The notes below the pieces were generated by a model. The model was not told where the DNA came from. It did no database searches and saw only the letters and a program-made list of their open reading frames with translations. A DNA stretch of 19,106 bases from an uncultured Butyrivibrio sp. (lineage in GTDB: Bacteria; Bacillota; Clostridia; Lachnospirales; Lachnospiraceae), in assembly GCA_910577605.1 (NCBI GenBank), contig CAJTON010000012.1, forward strand, positions 31,386-50,491, read 5' to 3'. Positions 8,062 to 15,657 of the stretch are shown in pieces. The stretch's first letter is position 1; each line of letters opens with the position of its first letter. Made by a program: the position numbers and the translations under genes.

Positions 8062-8697
8062 TTATTTTAATGTATGCGCGGGTACTCCCGCAGCCTTTAT
8101 TCCCGCTCCGATATTTTTGGTTACTACCGCGCCCGCGCCGACAACGGCGGCGCTGCCTATTCTTAATCCCTGAATAACGGTAGCATTTGCTCCGACCAGA
8201 ACGTCGTCTCCTATCTCAACATTACCGCAGAGCACCGCGCCGACCGCAATATGTGCAAAATCGCCTACTTTGCAGTCGTGCTCCACTATCGCTCCGGAAT
8301 TGATTATCGCAGCGTTTCCGATTACTGACGCGGCGTTTACGACCGAGTTCTTACCGACAAACGCTCCCTCTCCGAGCAGCGCGTCTCCTGCGACCGCCGC
8401 CGTCCTGTCCGCTATCGGCGGCAGATCAAAACCAGACTGTTTCAGACTGTCAAAAAGCTTCCTGCGCACCGTCCCTTCGCCCATATAACCGATTCCGATA
8501 CATGCGTTGTGTATACCCGAAGCATATATCATGGGCAGATCGGCGTCCGTTCCTATAATTTTATAACTGCGGTAAACGTATTCTTCATTTATCTCCCTGT
8601 CAACGAAGCCCGCGATTTCATATATTCCCGCAGACAGTATGGCATCGATAACAGAGCGGGCGTGTCCGCCGCACCCGGCTACTATAATTCTGTTCAC
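8062..8697 (-). CDS. legH: PglD/NeuD-like left-handed beta-helix N-acetyltransferase
   Basis: A 211-aa protein with an N-terminal Rossmann-like module (VAGCGGHARSVIDAI at 6-20) and a C-terminal hexapeptide-repeat beta-helix, about 95-211. The segment IVEHDCKVGDFAHI at 137-150 matches the active-site region of PglD, where the His of the EHE/EHD motif (His140 here) is the general base. PGLs of this type acetylate the 4-amino group of a nucleotide-linked 4-amino-4,6-dideoxy-GlcNAc with acetyl-CoA, which is the step needed after LegC. The start is a GTG at 8697 within a GTGA overlap with the ptmE stop; GGAG lies 8 nt upstream. It could instead be an O-acetyltransferase of the finished nonulosonate (NeuD role), so the legH name is a functional inference. 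Confidence 0.8.
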   Translation of the reverse strand: MNRIIVAGCGGHARSVIDAILSAGIYEIAGFVDREINEEYVYRSYKIIGTDADLPMIYASGIHNACIGIGYMGEGTVRRKLFDSLKQSGFDLPPIADRTAAVAGDALLGEGAFVGKNSVVNAASVIGNAAIINSGAIVEHDCKVGDFAHIAVGAVLCGNVEIGDDVLVGANATVIQGLRIGSAAVVGAGAVVTKNIGAGIKAAGVPAHTLK

Positions 8698-9734
8698 TGC
8701 CTGTTCTCCATTCTCTGTCTCATCTTTTCAAGCTCCTCGATCTGTCCCATATCCATCCATGAATCCGCGATAACGGGATAAACGCCGACTTTCATGCCCT
8801 TGTCTATACAGCTTTGTATCACGTCGGTAATATGAATGAAAGAATCCGGTATCTCATCCAGAAATTCCGGCTCTATAACATAGAATCCGGTATTCGTAAG
8901 GAAATCAAAGGAGGGCTTTTCCTTGAGCCTTATTATCTCGCCGTTTTCTTTGGTTTCAATAATGCCGTAGGGAATCGTTTCTTTTTTGAGAGCGCATACG
9001 AGAGTAATAAGGTTCCCGTGCTGCCTGTGATATTTAAGAATCTCGTAATAATTATCCTCTATCAGAATATCGCAGTTCGTCATAAAAAAGGTTTCGTTTA
9101 TGTGACCCTTAAGAAGCCTGAGACCTCCGGCTGTACCGCGAAATTCAGTCTCGTCGTAATATTTGATTTCTTTTTGGCTCTCTTTAAAATATGCCTTTAT
9201 AAAATCTCTTTTGTAGTTTACTATCATGGAAAAATCCGTACAGCCGAATTTCTCGAAATGCTCAAGAATATGCTCGGTTATCGTTTTCTCGCCCACGGGA
9301 ATAAGGGGTTTGGGAAGTATCTGCGTATACGGATAAAGCCGTGTTCCCTTCCCCCCCGCCATGATAACGACGGGAGTGTCAAGATTCGCGCTTTTGTAAT
9401 ATCTCTCGCCATCGGCAAACTCAATAGAATCAAGCCTTCCGTCCGCGTTCACTATCGGAACGGAGGTGATATGGTTCGCCTGCATAAATTCCCTTGCCTT
9501 AAACGCCTCTTCCTTCGGGATAAACTTATAATTTGTGTGCATGACGTCCGCGGCACGGCAGGACATATTCACATTGCGAAGTATATAGCGCCTTACGTCG
9601 CCGTCCGTTATCGTTCCTTTAAGAAATCCTTCGGCGTCGGTGACATAAACGATGCCCTTCGCGTTCTCGTCTATTTTTTTCATCACGGCGAGAAGCTGCT
9701 CGTCCGTGTCAATCGTAAACCCTTCCAAATTCAT
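8694..9734 (-). CDS. ptmE: CBS-domain nucleotidyltransferase (PtmE, glucosamine-1-phosphate guanylyltransferase)
   Basis: A 346-aa two-part protein. Residues 1-115 hold two CBS repeats (GTITDGDVRRYIL at 40-52; ITSVPIVNADGRL at 89-101). From 119 on is a sugar-phosphate nucleotidyltransferase: VVIMAGGKGTRLYPYTQILP at 122-141, PKPLIPVGEK at 141-150, and NCD at 220-222 for metal binding. CBS plus NTP-transferase is the hallmark of PtmE, which in the Campylobacter legionaminate pathway makes the GDP-linked starting sugar. The CBS pair may sense a nucleotide. ATG 9734 has GGAG 8 nt upstream, 26 nt after legC. Other ptm helper genes (ptmA, ptmF, pgmL) are not in this window. Confidence 0.88.
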   Translation of the reverse strand: MNLEGFTIDTDEQLLAVMKKIDENAKGIVYVTDAEGFLKGTITDGDVRRYILRNVNMSCRAADVMHTNYKFIPKEEAFKAREFMQANHITSVPIVNADGRLDSIEFADGERYYKSANLDTPVVIMAGGKGTRLYPYTQILPKPLIPVGEKTITEHILEHFEKFGCTDFSMIVNYKRDFIKAYFKESQKEIKYYDETEFRGTAGGLRLLKGHINETFFMTNCDILIEDNYYEILKYHRQHGNLITLVCALKKETIPYGIIETKENGEIIRLKEKPSFDFLTNTGFYVIEPEFLDEIPDSFIHITDVIQSCIDKGMKVGVYPVIADSWMDMGQIEELEKMRQRMENRQ

Positions 9735-9760
9735 AAGCGTTGCTCCGTTTAATCGTAATT

Positions 9761-10933
9761 TCAGCCCAGAAGCTCCTTTAAGGCGCCGAGCACCCTGTCA
9801 ACGTCCGCCTCAGAAAGATTGGAGCTGCAAGGGATATTAACGACCCTTTCGTAATATTTTCTGCAGACTTCCAGACGGTATTCAATGCTCCCCGCGTAAG
9901 GCTTCTGGTCAGGTATCAGTCCCCATATGGGTCTTGACTGTATTCCTCTCTGTGCAAGTCCGTCGATAAGCGCCTGTCTTTCTTTGGATGTTTTGTTTTG
10001 CAGATAAACCGAATAAAACCAGTAATTAGTGCGGATATCAGGTCTGAATCCGAGAAGCTCCACGCCGTTTATCCCTTCAAGTCCGGCTTTATAGCGCAGA
10101 TAGTTGCGTTTCTTTATCCCGATAAATTCCTCGAGACGCTCAAGCTGAGCCACTCCCATCGCCGCCTGTATATTGGTCATTCTGTAATTATAGCCTATGT
10201 CGTTGTGTATGAAATTAGCCGCGTCGTCTTTTGCCTGTGTGGAAAAATAGCGAATGCGCTCAAGCGCCTCCCTGTCGTTTGACACGACCATTCCGCCGCC
10301 GCCCGTGGTGATTATCTTATTGCCGTTAAAGGAATAAACGCCTATATTGCCTATCGTTCCGGCGAATCTGCCTTTATATCTGCCCTCCGTGTAACAGGTT
10401 CCGAGAGCCTCCGTCGCGTCCTCCACAAGGGGCACGCCGTATTCGGCGGCAATATCCGTTATGCTTTCCATATCAGCCATATTTCCGAATATGTGAACGA
10501 CGACTATCGCTTTTATTTTTTTTGAGGTTCTCGTATGATAAACCGCGCCGTCCGGTTTCTTTTCGCATTCTGCGGAAAAAAATTCCGCAAGCTTGACCGG
10601 GTCCATGCAGAGAGAATCGTCGCAGTCCATAAAAACAGGCTCCGCGCCCTCATATCTGACGGGATTCACCGCCGCAATAAAGGTAAGGGCGGGCACTATC
10701 ACCGCATCGCCCGCTCCCACGCCAAGATAACGCAGAGCCATATGTATTCCCGCGGTTCCCGACTGACATGCCGCCGCGCCGCCCGCGTGTACATACTCCG
10801 CAATATCCTGTTCAAATCTGTTTATCATCGCCCCTCCGGTGGAGACCCATTCCGCCTCAAGCGCCTCGGTGACGTATTTTATTTCATTTCCTTTAATGTT
10901 GGGAACCGACAACGGAATAAATTTCTCCTCCAT
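9761..10933 (-). CDS. legC: LegC-type PLP-dependent aminotransferase
   Basis: A 390-aa DegT/DnrJ/EryC1-family (sugar) aminotransferase. It adds an amino group at C4 of the 4-keto-6-deoxy sugar made by LegB, using PLP and probably glutamate. The PLP-binding lysine is K206 in SFNGNKIITT, D172 in LVEDATEALG contacts the pyridine nitrogen, and the phosphate-contacting SGT is at 58-60. The opening IPLSVPNIKGNEIKYV and the AEWVSTGG block are typical of the LegC branch. Begins at ATG 10933 behind AAGGAGG; a 59-nt gap separates it from legB and holds only short 4-bp hairpins, so no terminator or promoter is claimed there. Confidence 0.92.
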   Translation of the reverse strand: MEEKFIPLSVPNIKGNEIKYVTEALEAEWVSTGGAMINRFEQDIAEYVHAGGAAACQSGTAGIHMALRYLGVGAGDAVIVPALTFIAAVNPVRYEGAEPVFMDCDDSLCMDPVKLAEFFSAECEKKPDGAVYHTRTSKKIKAIVVVHIFGNMADMESITDIAAEYGVPLVEDATEALGTCYTEGRYKGRFAGTIGNIGVYSFNGNKIITTGGGGMVVSNDREALERIRYFSTQAKDDAANFIHNDIGYNYRMTNIQAAMGVAQLERLEEFIGIKKRNYLRYKAGLEGINGVELLGFRPDIRTNYWFYSVYLQNKTSKERQALIDGLAQRGIQSRPIWGLIPDQKPYAGSIEYRLEVCRKYYERVVNIPCSSNLSEADVDRVLGALKELLG

Positions 10934-10992
10934 GAGCTGATCCTCCTTGATTTTCCCGCGTAACGCCCCGTCTTCACCGGGACTTATATTAA

Positions 10993-11973
10993 TTAAAGAT
11001 TGTAGATATCCACCTTGTACTTGTCAAGATTATGCCTCAAAAATTCTATCGTTTCAGCTAATCCCTGCTCAAAGGTATATTTCGGCTGCCAGTCTGTCAG
11101 CTCCTTTATCTTCGCGTTGCAGCCCAAAAGCCTGTTGACCTCGCTTTTTTCGGGGCGCAGACGCTGCTCGTCGCAGACGATCCTAGCCTCCGGACTGATC
11201 TGTCTTATAAGCTCTTCTGCAAGCTGACCTATGCTTATCTCCTGCTGTGTGGCAATATTTATTTCTTCGCCGACCGTCCTGTCGGATCTGTATATTTCTA
11301 TAAAGCCGTTAGCCGTATCCTTTACAAAATTAAAATCCCTCGTCGGAATGAGCGAGCCTAGCTTGATTTCCTTTTTGCCTGCAAGAAGCTGCGTGATTAT
11401 GGTCGGTATGACCGCCCTCGCGGACTGTCTCGGTCCGTAGGTATTGAACGGCCGCACGATAGTCACCGGCAGGTTGAACGAGCGGTAAAAGGATTCCGCA
11501 AGCCTGTCCGCGCCGATCTTGGTCGCGGAATACGGAGACTGCCCCTGATACGGATGCTTTTCGTCGATCGGCACATACTGCGCCGTTCCGTATACCTCCG
11601 AGGTGGAGGTCACAAGCACCCTCATGTTATCAAGCTCTCTCGCCGCCTGCAAAACATTGAGCGTTCCTTTTATATTGGTATCGACATAGGTATCCGGCGA
11701 ATGATAGCTGAACGGGATCGCGATAAGCGCGGCAAGATGAAATACCGCGTCGCATCCCTTCATCGCCTCCCTAACGCCGTTAGGGTCCCTCACATCGCCC
11801 TGAAAAACCTCGACATTTTTCATTATGTCGGCAGGAAGCGTGTCGAGCCATCCCCATGTGTTGAACGAATTATAATATACAAACGCCTTTACGGAATAGC
11901 CCCGTTTTACAAGCTCCTCCGTCAGATGGCTCCCTATAAAGCCGTCCGAGCCTGTCACAAGAATTTTATCCAT
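10993..11973 (-). CDS. legB: LegB-type nucleotide-sugar 4,6-dehydratase
   Basis: A 326-aa extended SDR enzyme, the first committed step of legionaminate synthesis: GDP-GlcNAc to the 4-keto-6-deoxy sugar, NAD-dependent. It shows TGSDGFIGSHL at 7-17 (cofactor loop), HLAALIAIPFSY at 79-90, the dehydratase triad part TSE at 124-126 in TSTSEVYG, and Y148/K152 in YSATK. RPFNTYGPRQSARAVIPTII at 174-193 is a block typical of LegB rather than of PseB or of RmlB. ATG 11973 sits behind GGAGG, 20 nt after the maf-like stop. It is not PseB-like (no GGTGSFG loop), which argues against a pseudaminic acid pathway. Confidence 0.9.
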   Translation of the reverse strand: MDKILVTGSDGFIGSHLTEELVKRGYSVKAFVYYNSFNTWGWLDTLPADIMKNVEVFQGDVRDPNGVREAMKGCDAVFHLAALIAIPFSYHSPDTYVDTNIKGTLNVLQAARELDNMRVLVTSTSEVYGTAQYVPIDEKHPYQGQSPYSATKIGADRLAESFYRSFNLPVTIVRPFNTYGPRQSARAVIPTIITQLLAGKKEIKLGSLIPTRDFNFVKDTANGFIEIYRSDRTVGEEINIATQQEISIGQLAEELIRQISPEARIVCDEQRLRPEKSEVNRLLGCNAKIKELTDWQPKYTFEQGLAETIEFLRHNLDKYKVDIYNL

Positions 11974-11993
11974 ATCCTTACCTCCGCATTACT

Positions 11994-13853
11994 TTATTCA
12001 ATGCTCATAAGCGTTTCCCGCGCATAATCCTCAAGCATCTTGGCGCACTGCTGCATAAGCTTGGCGTATTTCATTCCCTGCTTGGATACCATATCGATCT
12101 CCGTCTCAGTGTCTTCAAATTCGTTAAGGCTCGTACCCCTGATAATGGAATCCGCCACGTTCATGGTCACATTTACCAATATATATGCGGCGTATTCCAT
12201 AGATTTGGAGGACAGCTTATTGACCTTTTTCAGCTGCGCGGCATATTCCTTGCCGCCCGTGTTTCCCGCTTTATTGAGATTGTTGATCTTATGGTACGCG
12301 CTGTAAAGCTTTTTGGCGTTGGAATAAATATCAGCCAGCTCGTCCGGCAGCTTGTGAACAAAGTCGACGGCCCGCTGCCTTTGCTCCGGCGTGAACTCGG
12401 ACGGAGTATTGTTTATGCACTCCGTAAAATCCACCTCCGGTACGTCGCAGGTCTGTTCGATAGCCTCCTTAAGCGTCATGACCTCCGTTCCGCGGATATA
12501 CGCGCCGCCCTCGGTGGCGTTTATAACGCGGAATTCCGGATCACGCTGCTTGGCTCCGTCTATATATGTAACGAACCAGTCAAGGAAATGCTTGAAATCG
12601 CCTCTTGTCGGCACCCATTCCTCATAATTTCCTTTAACCCTCTCCAGTCTGGAGGTATCCTCCTCCGGCATCTTCTCCTTAAACGTACCGTCCGCATGGG
12701 ACTTGTTGCCGGTAAGCGCAAGGTCCTGTCCCACCAGTATAACGGTTTCAAAGCCGCACATATACAGCAGTCCGAACGCGCTAGTCGCAACCGAGCCTCC
12801 GCAGGGCAACTCAGGAAAAACCTTTCCTACCGACATATACATACAAGTAGTCAGGAAGTCCGTTATTCCAAATAATATTTTCTTTCCCCTCTGTTCGCGT
12901 ATGACCTCATAATTAGCGTCTATGGGCGCAATTACGGGTATATCCTTTATCACGTCCATATCGAACAGACTTAAAGGCTTTTTAGCGTCTATCATCAGAA
13001 AAGCGTCAGGAATGATCCCTGCGCTGCAAAGAGGTCTGACCGCGGTATCGACCGCAAGAATAAAGGCTTTATTCTTCGCCTTTTTCAGCTCCTGTATATT
13101 TTTATTAAGGGAGGGACCCGCTGATACAAGGATCGCCGCCCTGTTCTCATACGGCAGAACCTTTGATAAGCACCTTGTATTGTATCCTTCGCAGGAATAC
13201 CGCAGATTCTGCATCTGGTTCACAGCTATGACCTGCGAGAATACCACGCCCGTATTCATATTGCACAATACGCTTGTATATCTGTTATATATTTGTTGAA
13301 CGGCCATATATACTCTGTCGGAAAAAAGCTCCTTATAATTGGGATGTACCAGAAGCTTCATAAATTCTATGGATTCCAAGGACATCAGCTTAGCGGCGAC
13401 AGCTTCAAGCTCATTACCGTTAATTCCTTCAACTACAAAAGCTATCGGACGGCTTTCTATCTGCTCCGAAATATCGACCTCTTCCAGCATTTTTAAAAAT
13501 ATGGCTGCTGACGGCTCATAAGCTATTATATTCACGCTTTTGTCCGTGTTATCCGCTAACGCCTTAAGATAAAGTCCGCTTCCCAGTCCCACTAAAAAAA
13601 CAGGGGCGAACTTATGTACCTCTCCCAATTTTTCCAGCCATACCTTAAGAGGCTCTCCCGCGCTGCGTCTGCCGTTGAGATAAAGCGTTCTCTCGCCCTG
13701 CTTTACCTTAAATATATCTAAACCGTCCCATGAACGCTCGGTTATGATCTCTGTTTCGTCTTTTTCATAATCGCCTTTTCTTATAATATCGGCATAAGCG
13801 GGATACCACTTCTCCATCGCCTTCAGATTACGCTCAAATATCTCACCTTTCAT
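11994..13853 (-). CDS. Maf-family flagellin glycosyltransferase (DUF115/MptE-like)
   Basis: A 619-aa protein of the motility-associated factor family. The N-terminal domain includes a Rossmann-like element (FLVGLGSGLYLKAL at 86-99, IIAYEPS at 109-115). The central MAF_flag10 domain shows ILVSAGPSLNKN at 241-252, VDTAVRPL at 268-275, IPDAFLMIDA at 281-290, PCGGSVATSAFGLL at 350-363 and ILVGQDLAL at 372-380. In Campylobacter, Aeromonas and some Gram-positives, Maf proteins transfer CMP-nonulosonates to Ser/Thr of flagellin, matching the legionaminate genes directly downstream. I chose ATG 13853 (AGGAGG 12 nt upstream); in-frame ATGs at 13865 and 13874 are less well placed. The chosen start overlaps the preceding small gene by 11 nt. 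Family is confident; transfer of this sugar to this flagellin is inference. Confidence 0.88.
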   Translation of the reverse strand: MKGEIFERNLKAMEKWYPAYADIIRKGDYEKDETEIITERSWDGLDIFKVKQGERTLYLNGRRSAGEPLKVWLEKLGEVHKFAPVFLVGLGSGLYLKALADNTDKSVNIIAYEPSAAIFLKMLEEVDISEQIESRPIAFVVEGINGNELEAVAAKLMSLESIEFMKLLVHPNYKELFSDRVYMAVQQIYNRYTSVLCNMNTGVVFSQVIAVNQMQNLRYSCEGYNTRCLSKVLPYENRAAILVSAGPSLNKNIQELKKAKNKAFILAVDTAVRPLCSAGIIPDAFLMIDAKKPLSLFDMDVIKDIPVIAPIDANYEVIREQRGKKILFGITDFLTTCMYMSVGKVFPELPCGGSVATSAFGLLYMCGFETVILVGQDLALTGNKSHADGTFKEKMPEEDTSRLERVKGNYEEWVPTRGDFKHFLDWFVTYIDGAKQRDPEFRVINATEGGAYIRGTEVMTLKEAIEQTCDVPEVDFTECINNTPSEFTPEQRQRAVDFVHKLPDELADIYSNAKKLYSAYHKINNLNKAGNTGGKEYAAQLKKVNKLSSKSMEYAAYILVNVTMNVADSIIRGTSLNEFEDTETEIDMVSKQGMKYAKLMQQCAKMLEDYARETLMSIE

Positions 13854-14166
13854 GATCCGCGTCATCCTCCTCATCTATATATAGCCCGATTATTTCCCTA
13901 AGTCCGTAATCCAAGGTATCTATCATCAGCACCTCGTCTTTTTGCGATGCCGCCTCCACATAGTCGCTCAATACCTGAAGCGTATAATCACGCAGCTGTT
14001 GTGACTCCTCGTCCGCCCCAAGCGCAACAAGCAGACCTCCGGTAAGCTTTTCTATATCCTCCCTAAGCTCAAACGCAGATTTCATGATATTATTTTCATT
14101 GATATAATAGAACCCTATACACAGCCTGTTGATCCGGTCTAACAGTTTCTTGGCAAGTTCCTCCAT
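13843..14166 (-). CDS. Small helical protein of unknown function, coupled to Maf
   Basis: A 107-aa protein that I do not recognise. It appears all-helical, with a hydrophobic stretch LCIGFYYINE near 15-24, TGGLLVALG near 42-50, and a very acidic C-terminus (EEDDADHER). No signal peptide or clear membrane segment. ATG 14166 is favoured: GGAGG ends 7 nt upstream; a GTG at 14172 would add two residues but is too close to it. Its end overlaps the maf start by 11 nt. The position right after the fliC terminator and before maf suggests a partner of Maf or a flagellin-binding adaptor presenting the substrate; its size and helical make-up recall flagellar chaperones. This is inference from context only. 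Confidence 0.75.
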   Translation of the reverse strand: MEELAKKLLDRINRLCIGFYYINENNIMKSAFELREDIEKLTGGLLVALGADEESQQLRDYTLQVLSDYVEAASQKDEVLMIDTLDYGLREIIGLYIDEEDDADHER

Positions 14167-14199
14167 ATACACGCCTCCGCAAACCCGTATTTAACAAAA

Positions 14200-14230
14200 C
14201 AGAGGTACGAGTAGATCGCTCGTACCTCTG
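14200..14230 (-). terminator. Intrinsic terminator after flagellin gene
   Basis: A perfect 12-bp inverted repeat, CAGAGGTACGAG, with a 7-nt loop at 14212-14218. On the minus strand the hairpin is followed by TTTTGTT. It begins 43 nt after the flagellin stop codon. The U run is short and interrupted by G, so termination may be partial and allow some transcription into the glycosylation genes, which have no visible promoter of their own. Confidence 0.88.
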
Positions 14231-14272
14231 AAATTTTGTGATCTCCTAGGAAATCCTGTAATTAATCGGTTA

Positions 14273-15517
14273 TTAGCCAAGTAAGGAGAGAACTCCCTGC
14301 GTTGACTGATTAGCCTGAGCAAGCATTGACTGTCCTGCCTGAGCAAGGATGTTGTTCTTGCTGTACTCAACCATCTCGTCAGCCATATCTGTATCACGGA
14401 TACGAGACTCAGCTGCTGCCGTGTTCTCGGATACGTTGTCAAGGTTAGCTACGGTATGCTCAAGTCTGTTCTGGATAGCACCAAGAGCAGATCTCTGAGT
14501 AGATACTAAGTTGATAGCGTCCTGAATAGCTGTGATAGAGTTGTTAGCGTTGGTGTAGTTATCTACGTTAACAATACCCTTTCCTGATGTAGCGCTAAGA
14601 GCCTTAGCCGTAAGCCCCTCGGTAGTGATGTACTTGGTGAAGTTGGTTACATCCTTAACCTCAATCGAGATAGTTGCCTTCATTGCGGATATTTCTTTGG
14701 TTCTAGCAGATGCTGCCGTAGCAAATCTGGTTCCGGGAACAGCCTTAGTAACACCGCTTACGCTCTCTTTAAGATCCTTAAAGGTGTAGTATGTTGAACC
14801 GGTGGTGGTATCAACCTGTGCTGCGTAAAGGCTATTCGAACCGTATTTGTTTGCAATGCTGCCCTGGAACTGCTTAACTGCAGCAGAAAGATTCGTTTTC
14901 TGATCCTTCGTGCTGTCATAAGAATATGACATTCCCTTGTAGTCATAGCTTGTGATCTTCGTTCCGCGCTGAGGATCGTCAACAGAAACGCTAGTTACGC
15001 TTCTAAGTCCGAGTGACTGAGCGTTCATGTTGTCAATGCTGATAGCGATCTTCTGATTTGCGTTAGCGCCAACCTGAAGGTTCTTATCCTGGAATCCGCC
15101 GTCCAACAGGTTCTGCTTGTTGAACTGAGTGGTCTGAGAAATTCTGTCAAGCTCTGCGGTAAGTGCTGAAAGCTCTTCGTTGATAGCGTCACGGTCGATG
15201 TTCTCGTTCGTGTCGTTAGCACCCTGAACAGCCAGCTCGTTCATTCTCTGGAGAATGCTGTGTGCTTCGTTGAGCGCACCTTCTGCTGTCTGGATAAGGG
15301 AGATGCCGTCCTGAGCGTTGTCGGAAGCTCTGTTAAGACCTCTAACCTGGCTTCTCATTTTCTCTGAAATTTTAAGACCTGCTGCGTCATCGCCTGCGCG
15401 GTTGATTCTGTATCCTGAAGAAAGCTTCTCGGATGATTTTGCCTGACCTGAGGTCGTTACTCCCAACTGTCTGTTGGAGTTCATTGCTGTAATATTGTGC
15501 TGTACTACCATTGCCAT
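14273..15517 (-). CDS. fliC: Flagellin
   Basis: A 414-aa flagellin. The N-terminal D0/D1 (1-165) and C-terminal D1/D0 (325-414) regions are classic: VQHNITAMNSNRQLG, LSSGYRINRAGDDAAGL at 32-48, ISLIQTAEGALNEAHSILQR at 72-91, and a C-terminus with SRIRDTDMADEM at 371-382, ILAQAGQSMLAQANQS and VLSLLG. The middle part (about 170-320) is short, variable and rich in Ser/Thr, the likely surface domain and glycan acceptor. ATG 15517 is chosen because AAGGAGG lies 8 nt upstream; the frame is open further upstream but unsupported. The TLR5-contact residues of Salmonella FliC have equivalents here (R91, L95, E115). It is exported unfolded by the flagellar type III system with FliS as chaperone; glycosylation would precede export. 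Confidence 0.97.
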   Translation of the reverse strand: MAMVVQHNITAMNSNRQLGVTTSGQAKSSEKLSSGYRINRAGDDAAGLKISEKMRSQVRGLNRASDNAQDGISLIQTAEGALNEAHSILQRMNELAVQGANDTNENIDRDAINEELSALTAELDRISQTTQFNKQNLLDGGFQDKNLQVGANANQKIAISIDNMNAQSLGLRSVTSVSVDDPQRGTKITSYDYKGMSYSYDSTKDQKTNLSAAVKQFQGSIANKYGSNSLYAAQVDTTTGSTYYTFKDLKESVSGVTKAVPGTRFATAASARTKEISAMKATISIEVKDVTNFTKYITTEGLTAKALSATSGKGIVNVDNYTNANNSITAIQDAINLVSTQRSALGAIQNRLEHTVANLDNVSENTAAAESRIRDTDMADEMVEYSKNNILAQAGQSMLAQANQSTQGVLSLLG

Positions 15518-15524
15518 AATATTG

Positions 15525-15534
15525 TCCTCCTTGT
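15525..15534 (-). promoter_or_regulatory. Flagellin ribosome binding site overlapping a CsrA-like motif
   Basis: ACAAGGAGGA contains the Shine-Dalgarno AAGGAGG, 8 nt before the ATG, and fits nine of ten positions of the CsrA consensus ACANGGANGU. In Bacillus subtilis hag, CsrA blocks translation by binding at the ribosome binding site and at a second upstream site; the hairpin at 15543-15558 could be that second site. Confidence 0.55.
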
Positions 15535-15542
15535 TTTTAATT

Positions 15543-15558
15543 CGCAAATCCTTTTGCG
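15543..15558 (-). promoter_or_regulatory. Hairpin with AGGA loop, candidate CsrA binding site in fliC leader
   Basis: In the mRNA a perfect 6-bp stem CGCAAA/UUUGCG closes a four-base AGGA loop. A GGA displayed in a small hairpin loop is the recognised CsrA target form. It lies 12 nt upstream of the GGAGG that serves flagellin translation, a distance compatible with one CsrA dimer bridging both. Confidence 0.6.
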
Positions 15559-15570
15559 TTGTTATGGCTT

Positions 15571-15590
15571 GCATCCGGCTTTGCCGGAGC
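15571..15590 (-). promoter_or_regulatory. GC-rich hairpin in fliC leader
   Basis: UCCGGC-AAA-GCCGGA, a perfect 6-bp stem (15574-15588) with a three-base loop, extended by two G-C pairs across one bulged base. It is the most GC-rich hairpin of the leader. It is not followed by a U run, so it is not a terminator. Confidence 0.6.
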
Positions 15591-15605
15591 AATTTTGATG
15601 TCTTT

Positions 15606-15629
15606 ACCTCTTGACCTATGTCAAAAGGT
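15606..15629 (-). repeat. Leader hairpin repeat, copy 1
   Basis: A 24-bp near-palindrome: mRNA ACCUUUUGAC-AUAG-GUCAAGAGGU, 10 pairs of which one is G-U. The central GAC-WUAG-GUC motif and much of the right arm recur 30 bp away (15613-15629 against 15643-15659 match at 15 of 17 bases). It may act as an RNA hairpin or as a DNA operator. Confidence 0.65.
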
Positions 15630-15637
15630 GTTACGCT

Positions 15638-15657
15638 CTCCTGACCTAAGTCAAGAG
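15638..15657 (-). repeat. Leader hairpin repeat, copy 2
   Basis: mRNA CUCUUGAC-UUAG-GUCAGGAG, 8 pairs including one U-G. Tandem partner of the palindrome at 15606-15629, centre-to-centre distance 30 bp. Because the arms are similar, the 5' arm of one copy could also pair with the 3' arm of the other, giving alternative folds. Confidence 0.6.

Noticed and set aside
8814..9752. Long open frame of 312 codons on the plus strand, antisense to ptmE
   Set aside because: No ribosome binding site or recognisable protein; it mirrors the codon pattern of ptmE, whose motifs are unambiguous. Other plus-strand open frames fail in the same way.
10934..10992. Promoter or terminator in the 59-nt legB-legC gap
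   Set aside because: Only 4-bp hairpins without a U run and no promoter boxes; it reads as an ordinary intercistronic gap with a ribosome binding site.
5113..11973. Pseudaminic acid or plain sialic acid (Neu5Ac) pathway
   Set aside because: LegB lacks the PseB signature, no PseG or GNAT-type PseH is present, and a dehydratase, aminotransferase and PtmE would be superfluous for Neu5Ac.
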